This document shows positions 59,123 through 64,000 of a stretch of 64,000 nucleotides of DNA, piece after piece. The notes beneath the pieces are model-generated. The model had not been told where the DNA came from and ran no database searches. It worked only from the letters and a program-made list of their open reading frames with translations. Source of the stretch: DYRB01 sp963845265 (lineage in GTDB: Bacteria; Pseudomonadota; Gammaproteobacteria; Chromatiales; Chromatiaceae); assembly GCA_963845265.1 (NCBI GenBank), contig CAWJRN010000022.1, positions 14,205 through 78,204 of the forward strand, in the 5' to 3' direction. Position numbers and translations under genes: made by a program. Numbering within the stretch: the stretch's first letter is position 1; each line of letters opens with the position of its first letter.

Positions 59123-59824
59123 TCAGCGAGTGCTGGCGGTGCTCGGGGTGGTTGGGGGCATCGGCGTGATCTTTAGGGGTGGTGTGGTCTGGGTTAGGGG
59201 CGAGGTCGGCGTGGTCTCGCCGAAACGGCGATACAGGTAGACCTGCCCGCTGCTGTCGCGCAGGGCGAGGCGTCCGTCCTGGGTGGCGAAGTCGAAGATC
59301 TGGGTGTGACCGTCCTGGCTGTTGTAGAGCGCCACCTGGCTGGCCTGGAGCTGGAGCAGGCCGTCGACGTATTGGTCCTGCGGGGCGTAGATGCGATAGC
59401 GTCCGCGCTGGACGATGAGCATGTCCCCGCCGCTACCCTCCCAGACCCCGTCCAGGGGGGCAGTGTTGAACACACCGCCGGAGGTGGCCCCAGGGGTTGC
59501 CCCGGTCATCTGTTTCATCATCTCCGAGCCCAGGCCCATGGCCTTGGACGGGTCCTGCATGGATGACAGGTCCCAGGGCGAGGCGCCGGACAGCCCCGAC
59601 AGGCTACCCATGGGATTCATCGCGGTCATTGGGTTCATGCCAGGGGGGATGGGCAGCCCGCTGCCGGAGCCGAAGGTGCCGGCGCCGAAGAGCCCCATCA
59701 TTTCCATCATGCGGACCATGACCTGAGCCATGGCCTCGCGGGCCATGTTGGCGTCCTGCGCGGCGGTCGGCAGGGGGGCTGCCAGGAGGACGGCGCAGAG
59801 GAGTGTGAGGGTCTTACTGGTCAT
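59123..59824 (-). CDS. Exported Met-rich hypothetical protein
   Basis: A 233-residue protein with a signal peptide ending PTAAQ. A Met-rich segment follows (MAQVMVRMMEMMGLFG, MNPMTAMNPMG, MGLGSEMMKQMTG). The second half is a compact beta-rich domain (PLDGVWEGSGGDMLIVQRGR, YRIYAPQDQYVDG, QVYLYRRFG) and the tail is Thr/Pro-rich. No family recognised. It is downstream of slt on the same strand, 87 bp apart, and may be co-transcribed. Its Met clustering is irregular, unlike the tripeptide repeats at 7574. Confidence 0.7.
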   Translation of the reverse strand: MTSKTLTLLCAVLLAAPLPTAAQDANMAREAMAQVMVRMMEMMGLFGAGTFGSGSGLPIPPGMNPMTAMNPMGSLSGLSGASPWDLSSMQDPSKAMGLGSEMMKQMTGATPGATSGGVFNTAPLDGVWEGSGGDMLIVQRGRYRIYAPQDQYVDGLLQLQASQVALYNSQDGHTQIFDFATQDGRLALRDSSGQVYLYRRFGETTPTSPLTQTTPPLKITPMPPTTPSTASTR

Positions 59825-59911
59825 GGGCTCTGATAAGGGTGAGTGCGTCCGGTGGCACGGCGCGACCGGGTCTGAATTGCGTCGCCCGGCGCTGAGAGTG
59901 TACCAGAGGGA

Positions 59912-62023
59912 TCAGGGCACGGTAGGTGCATCCTCGGGGGTTGCCGGTCCACCCACCGGACACAGTTGAATCCCGAGCGGCACCGGGCACATCCCCAGCT
60001 GGTCGGCATAGATGACCCGGTAGGCCAGCACACGCCGCACATAGCCGCGGGTCTCCCGATAGGGGATGGTCGCGATCCACAGATCCGCAGGCATGGGGGA
60101 GGCGGGTAGCCATTTGTCCACCCGATGGGGGCCGGCGTTGTAGGCGGCGGTGGCCAGCGCCGGATGGCCTCCGTAGCGCTCGGCCATGCTGGCCAGGTAG
60201 CCACTGCCGAGGGCGATGTTCGTCTCGGGATCGAGCAGGTCCCAGCGGGACGGGATGCGTTGCCCGCGGTCCTTGGCGACCTGTCGCGCTGTGTCGGGCA
60301 GGAGCTGCATCAGGCCGATGGCCCCGGCGGAGGAGCCTGCCCCGGGGTCGAAGGTGCTCTCCTCACGCGTGACGGCGTAGATCCAGTCGTCCGGCAGGCC
60401 GGTGGCGCCGGCCTGGGCACGGATCGGGTCACGATAGGCGAGGGGGAAGCGCAGCTCGAGGTCGTCCCAATAGCTGCTCCGGGCCAGGGTGCGGATGGCC
60501 TGATCCGGCCAGTCCAGGCCTTGTGCGATCACGGCGGCGGCCATCAGATCCTCGGGTTCCAGCCCGGCAATTACACCGGCCCACTCGCGCCGCATGTCCG
60601 GGGCCCGGTCCAGGGCCTTGAGCTCGGCGATGCGGGCCAGGGCCGGGAGGGCCGCGATCCGGGCGACGCGCTCCGGGTCCGCGGGTGTGGGCTGCGGGTC
60701 CAGTGGATAGGGTAGCCCCAGTCGCTCGGCGGCGAGGAAGCCCCACAGGCTGCGCGCCTGGGCCGCCTGGCGGTAGAGCGCATCTGCCCCATCCTCGTGA
60801 CCCAGGGCCTCCTCGGCCCGGGCCTGCCAATAGCGCCAGAGGTCGACCTTGTCGTCGTCCTCCGGCATGCGCGCCACCCAGGCGGCGACCCGATCCCAGG
60901 CATTCAGGCTCAGGGCCGCCCGCAGCCGGCGGGCCTGCAACTCGGTGTTGTCGGCGTCGGCCGGGATTAGGTCCAGGCGGTCGAGGCCGGCGGGATCCCC
61001 GGCTTCGGCAAGTGCCAGGCCGAGCGCGGACTCCGCGGTCTCGGCAGCGGCCGGCGGGATGGGGTAGAGGGTCCGCAGCAGATCCCATGCCTGCGCCGCC
61101 GCTGCGGGTGCGCTGGTCGGCAGACGTTGCACCGCCAAGGCGATCAGCGCGCCGCGCTGGGGGTGGGGCTCGGCGAAGGTGGCAGGGTCCTCGGCTAGGC
61201 TCGGGTCGCGATGGATCGAGAGCCCGAGGTCCAGGTAGCGGGTATCGGCAGGCGGGAGGTAGTCCCCGATCCGTTTCGCCAGCTTGGTTCGATTTGCCCC
61301 TAGGGCCAGGACGATGCGCTCCCAGAGCAAGGCTGGGGTCAGACCGCCCGCGGCATGCCAGGCGTCGAACAGGGGGTCGCAGGCATCCGGGGCAGGACCT
61401 GCCTGCAGCCAGAGTGGTTCCAGGTCCGCCAGGGCCTCGTCCGCGCGCCCGGTGGCGAGCAGGGCCTGGCGGTATAGGCACTCGCGCTCGTCCGACCCGT
61501 CCGGGCGATAGGCGGCCAAGTAGTCCACCCAGCGTCCCTCGGCGGCCAGCCGCATGAGCCAGGTGGCGCGGAGCCGGTCGGCGAGGAAGCTGTCCGGGTA
61601 GTCGGCGAGGAACTGTCGGACCTGCTCGTCCGTCATGTCGCCCGGAGTCTGGTTCAGCTCCCGGTAGCGCAGGTAGGGCAGCAGTGGATAACCGCTGAGA
61701 TCGGCGGCCAGGGTGCGATAGCGGTCTTGGTCTGCGGATTTGAGGGCCGCCTCGGCGGCGAGGAAGGTGGCGCGCTTGGCCGCGGCGGAGATGCCGGGCG
61801 CGTCGTCATCGGGGCGCTCGGCACGCACCAGCGCTGGAAGAGGCAAGGGCGTGACCCCTGGGGCAGATGGGTCGACACCGCCAATCTGTGCGCCGGGTGG
61901 CGACTGAGGGCTGGGCACGACCGGGAGCTCTGCCCCGCCAATGGGCGTTGGCGACCACGCCAGGCACAGCAGCGCCACCGCGGCAATAGACCTTGGGCGC
62001 CAACTGCTCATACTGTGCTGCAC
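59912..62023 (-). CDS. slt: Soluble lytic murein transglycosylase
   Basis: A 703-residue periplasmic enzyme cleaving peptidoglycan to anhydromuropeptides. It has a signal peptide, then a long alpha-helical superhelical U-domain. The C-terminal lysozyme-like domain holds the catalytic Glu in REESTFDPGAGSSAGAIGLM, followed by LLPDTARQVAK and AAYNAGPHRVDKWL. GTG 62023 has GAGG at seven bases; ATG 62011 has no such site. It is divergent from the V-ATPase subunit gene. Confidence 0.93.
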   Translation of the reverse strand: MQHSMSSWRPRSIAAVALLCLAWSPTPIGGAELPVVPSPQSPPGAQIGGVDPSAPGVTPLPLPALVRAERPDDDAPGISAAAKRATFLAAEAALKSADQDRYRTLAADLSGYPLLPYLRYRELNQTPGDMTDEQVRQFLADYPDSFLADRLRATWLMRLAAEGRWVDYLAAYRPDGSDERECLYRQALLATGRADEALADLEPLWLQAGPAPDACDPLFDAWHAAGGLTPALLWERIVLALGANRTKLAKRIGDYLPPADTRYLDLGLSIHRDPSLAEDPATFAEPHPQRGALIALAVQRLPTSAPAAAAQAWDLLRTLYPIPPAAAETAESALGLALAEAGDPAGLDRLDLIPADADNTELQARRLRAALSLNAWDRVAAWVARMPEDDDKVDLWRYWQARAEEALGHEDGADALYRQAAQARSLWGFLAAERLGLPYPLDPQPTPADPERVARIAALPALARIAELKALDRAPDMRREWAGVIAGLEPEDLMAAAVIAQGLDWPDQAIRTLARSSYWDDLELRFPLAYRDPIRAQAGATGLPDDWIYAVTREESTFDPGAGSSAGAIGLMQLLPDTARQVAKDRGQRIPSRWDLLDPETNIALGSGYLASMAERYGGHPALATAAYNAGPHRVDKWLPASPMPADLWIATIPYRETRGYVRRVLAYRVIYADQLGMCPVPLGIQLCPVGGPATPEDAPTVP

Positions 62024-62178
62024 GGCGCTACCTCGTTCGCGGTTCGGCTCGGAAGGCAGCCATGGTAGGTAGGGCAGGGAATGCGGGCAAGGGGAGATCG
62101 ACCCGCAGGCCGGGTGCGGGTAGGCTTAGTGGTCTGGACTGTTCCAACGCCCGCCCGAGTGGCCAGGCAGGAGGGACC

Positions 62179-64000
62179 ATGGGCCTGCGACCGTCGTCAG
62201 CCCGCTGGTTTGAGATCGTCGTCCCCCGCGAGGATACGCATGACACCGTCGAGGCCCTGGCCCGTCAGGGCGGGGTTCAGTTCGAGTGGCTGGGTGGTCG
62301 GGCAGCCGTCAGCGATCTGCACCAGTTGCAGGGCCCCATCGCCCGCTACCGGACCCTGGCCCGGGACTATGGGCGGTTCTGGCCTGCCCCAACCTTCGAG
62401 CATCGCTGTTGTACCCTGCCGGTGGAGGCGTCCGCCCGGGCGTCCTTGCATACTCTGATCCACTGGTGTGACGCCGCCGCGGACGCCTTGCAGGAATTGG
62501 ACGCCTTGGTGCGGGAACGCGACGGCATAGGCGCCTGGGGGGCCGTGCTGCACGCACTGTCCGGCACGACCCTGGACCTCGGCGCCCTCGGCGCTGCCGG
62601 GCCCGCACTGGCCGGCTATTGCCTGGTGCTGCCCGTCGGCGCCGCGCCGTCGGATCTGGGCCTGGGTCTGGAGGTGGCCCTCGATAGTGGCTTGGCGCAG
62701 ATCGGTGTCGTGCCCAAGCCTGGCCTGCAACCCTTGTGTGCCGAGGCGCGGGCCGCCGGCGGGCGTTGTCTCGACTTGCCCACATGGCTCCATGGCCAGG
62801 CGGATGCCTGCCTTGCGGCCCTGCCGGAGCGCCTCAAGCGGGTCGAGGCGCGCATCGCCGCCCTGGAGGCAGAGCTGCGCCGGTCCGCGCAGGCCCAAGG
62901 GGTGGACCGCGCAAGCGGGGTGCTGGAGCGTTTGGACTGGTTCCAGACCACGGCCCGGCACATCGACTGCGACAGCCAGTATTGCTGGGTCACGGGCTGG
63001 ACCAGCGCGACGACCCCGGAGGCCATGAACCTCGCCCTGCAAGACCTGGGGGTCAGGGCCTCGGTGGCCTTTGTCGATCCGCCGACGGACGCGGCCCCAC
63101 CCTCGGTGACGGCGCGCTCGACCTGGCTGCGCCCCTTCGATGCCTTCACCCTGGCCATGGGTACACCTGGTCCCACCGAGGCCGACCCCACCCCCTGGGT
63201 CGCGGTGCTGGTGTCGCTCCTGTTTGGCTACATGTGCGGCGATGTGGGGCACGGCGCGCTGATCGTTGCTGCCGGGCTCTGGCTGCGGCGGCGCAACCCG
63301 GTGTGGCCCCTGCTGGTGACCTGCGGCCTATCGGCGTCGGGGTTTGGCCTCGCCTATGGGCATGTCTTCGGCTTCGAGGGGCTGTTCGAGCCCTTGTGGC
63401 TGAGGCCCCTGGATCAGCCCATGACCCTGTTGGCAACTCCGGTGGTGGCCGGCGCCCTGATCCTGACCGTCGGGGTCCTGCTCCACTCGGTGCAGAGCTG
63501 CTGGCGCGGCGAAGGGGTGGCGCAGCGGGTGGCCGATGCGGCCCAATTGCTGGTCTATTGGGGGCTGCCTTTGGCCCTGTGGCGTACCGAGTTGGGTTGG
63601 CTCGCGGTGTTGGGGGTGGTCCTCTGTGCGGGCAACCGCCTGTGGCGGGACCTTTCCTTGGGCTCCCTGGCGGAGGGGCTGGGTACCCTGGTCGAGAGCA
63701 CCTTCACTCTGCTGGTCAACACCCTGTCCTTTGCCCGGGTCGGGGCCTTCGCCCTTGCCCATGCAGCCCTGGAGAGCGCCGTTATCGGCATCGCCATGAC
63801 CATTGACGATCCCATTGCCAGCGCGGCCGTATTGGTCGTAGGTAACCTGATCGTGGTGGTGGTGGAAGGCGTAGTGGTCATGATTCAGACCACCCGGCTG
63901 ATTTTGTTCGAGTTCTTCGTGCGCTTCTTCGAGGGGCGTGGACGGGCCTTCTGCCCGGCCGGGTCGCCTCGCCCAGGTCCTGGGCAGCCCCCGCCGGGGC
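62179..64000 (+). CDS. V-type ATPase subunit I (a-subunit), runs off window end
   Basis: An open frame of 607 codons without stop to the window edge. The N-terminal soluble half (residues 1-330) contains a coiled region (RLKRVEARIAALEAELRRSA). The C-terminal half has about seven membrane helices starting WVAVLVSLLFGYMCGDVGHG, the family signature, with FARVGAFALAHAAL and EFFVRFFEGRGRAF near the expected end. It is the stator/proton-path subunit of an archaeal/vacuolar-type rotary ATPase. AGGAGGG precedes ATG 62179. The remaining subunit genes presumably follow outside the window. Confidence 0.92.
   Translation, partial: MGLRPSSARWFEIVVPREDTHDTVEALARQGGVQFEWLGGRAAVSDLHQLQGPIARYRTLARDYGRFWPAPTFEHRCCTLPVEASARASLHTLIHWCDAAADALQELDALVRERDGIGAWGAVLHALSGTTLDLGALGAAGPALAGYCLVLPVGAAPSDLGLGLEVALDSGLAQIGVVPKPGLQPLCAEARAAGGRCLDLPTWLHGQADACLAALPERLKRVEARIAALEAELRRSAQAQGVDRASGVLERLDWFQTTARHIDCDSQYCWVTGWTSATTPEAMNLALQDLGVRASVAFVDPPTDAAPPSVTARSTWLRPFDAFTLAMGTPGPTEADPTPWVAVLVSLLFGYMCGDVGHGALIVAAGLWLRRRNPVWPLLVTCGLSASGFGLAYGHVFGFEGLFEPLWLRPLDQPMTLLATPVVAGALILTVGVLLHSVQSCWRGEGVAQRVADAAQLLVYWGLPLALWRTELGWLAVLGVVLCAGNRLWRDLSLGSLAEGLGTLVESTFTLLVNTLSFARVGAFALAHAALESAVIGIAMTIDDPIASAAVLVVGNLIVVVVEGVVVMIQTTRLILFEFFVRFFEGRGRAFCPAGSPRPGPGQPPPG

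Overview
The window is high-GC DNA whose gene content fits a gammaproteobacterium, most plausibly a purple sulfur bacterium (Chromatiaceae). The clues are a V-type ATPase subunit gene, an arsJ-type arsenate resistance locus, a molybdopterin/multiheme cytochrome operon, a periplasmic rhodanese and several families of short dispersed palindromes. The assignment is an inference from content; no 16S rRNA, tRNA, CRISPR array, phage or insertion sequence was recognised.

Layout. 1-8.6 kb: an anaerobic-type respiratory operon (pentaheme cytochrome c, Tat-exported DMSO-reductase-family molybdoenzyme, four-cluster ferredoxin subunit, TorD-like chaperone, polyferredoxin) lies between two genes for extraordinary secreted proteins built from the tripeptide Met-(Ser/Gly)-Gly. 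The downstream copy is intact, carries a signal peptide and sits behind a near-consensus sigma-54 promoter. 8.8-20 kb: glnS, a B12-binding radical SAM gene, recC and recB. Both rec genes carry identical in-frame 51-bp tandem repeats. 20-22.4 kb: a DUF2281/MazF-like toxin-antitoxin pair with a third overlapping gene, then a graveyard of truncated signalling and methyltransferase genes. 22.4-32.4 kb: a ferredoxin / ferric-reductase-like cytochrome b / Tat flavoprotein operon, a sensor kinase with a duplicated His/Pro-rich periplasmic insert, its probable OmpR-type regulator 2.9 kb away, and several exported proteins (EF-hand/DUF1566, beta-barrel, small secreted proteins). 32.6-36.6 kb: arsenic resistance (acr3, a deleted MBL-fold gene, ArsJ-associated GAPDH, arsJ). 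37-42 kb: small unknown genes, a CadC-like wHTH-TPR regulator and a periplasmic rhodanese. 42-47.5 kb: sugar and glycogen catabolism on the minus strand (zwf, gnd, glgX). 47.6-64 kb: RNase T2, tadA, guaA, queF, an FGGY kinase, two nucleotide-sugar enzymes, a pteridine-reductase-like SDR, a MidA-family methyltransferase, a TSUP transporter, a Met-rich exported protein, slt and a V-ATPase subunit I running off the end.

The most unusual content is the Met-Gly tripeptide-repeat pair around the molybdoenzyme operon. Possible roles are an extracytoplasmic structural, metal-binding or oxidant-buffering protein, perhaps recycled by the DMSO-reductase-family enzyme or associated with sulfur globules. 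Second are the shared 51-bp repeats inside both recB and recC.

Quality note: eight frameshifts in six otherwise normal genes are each a single extra base, seven of them at homopolymer runs. I read these as probable sequence errors and annotate the genes as likely intact. The first Met-Gly repeat gene differs: its frame breaks are small deletions.
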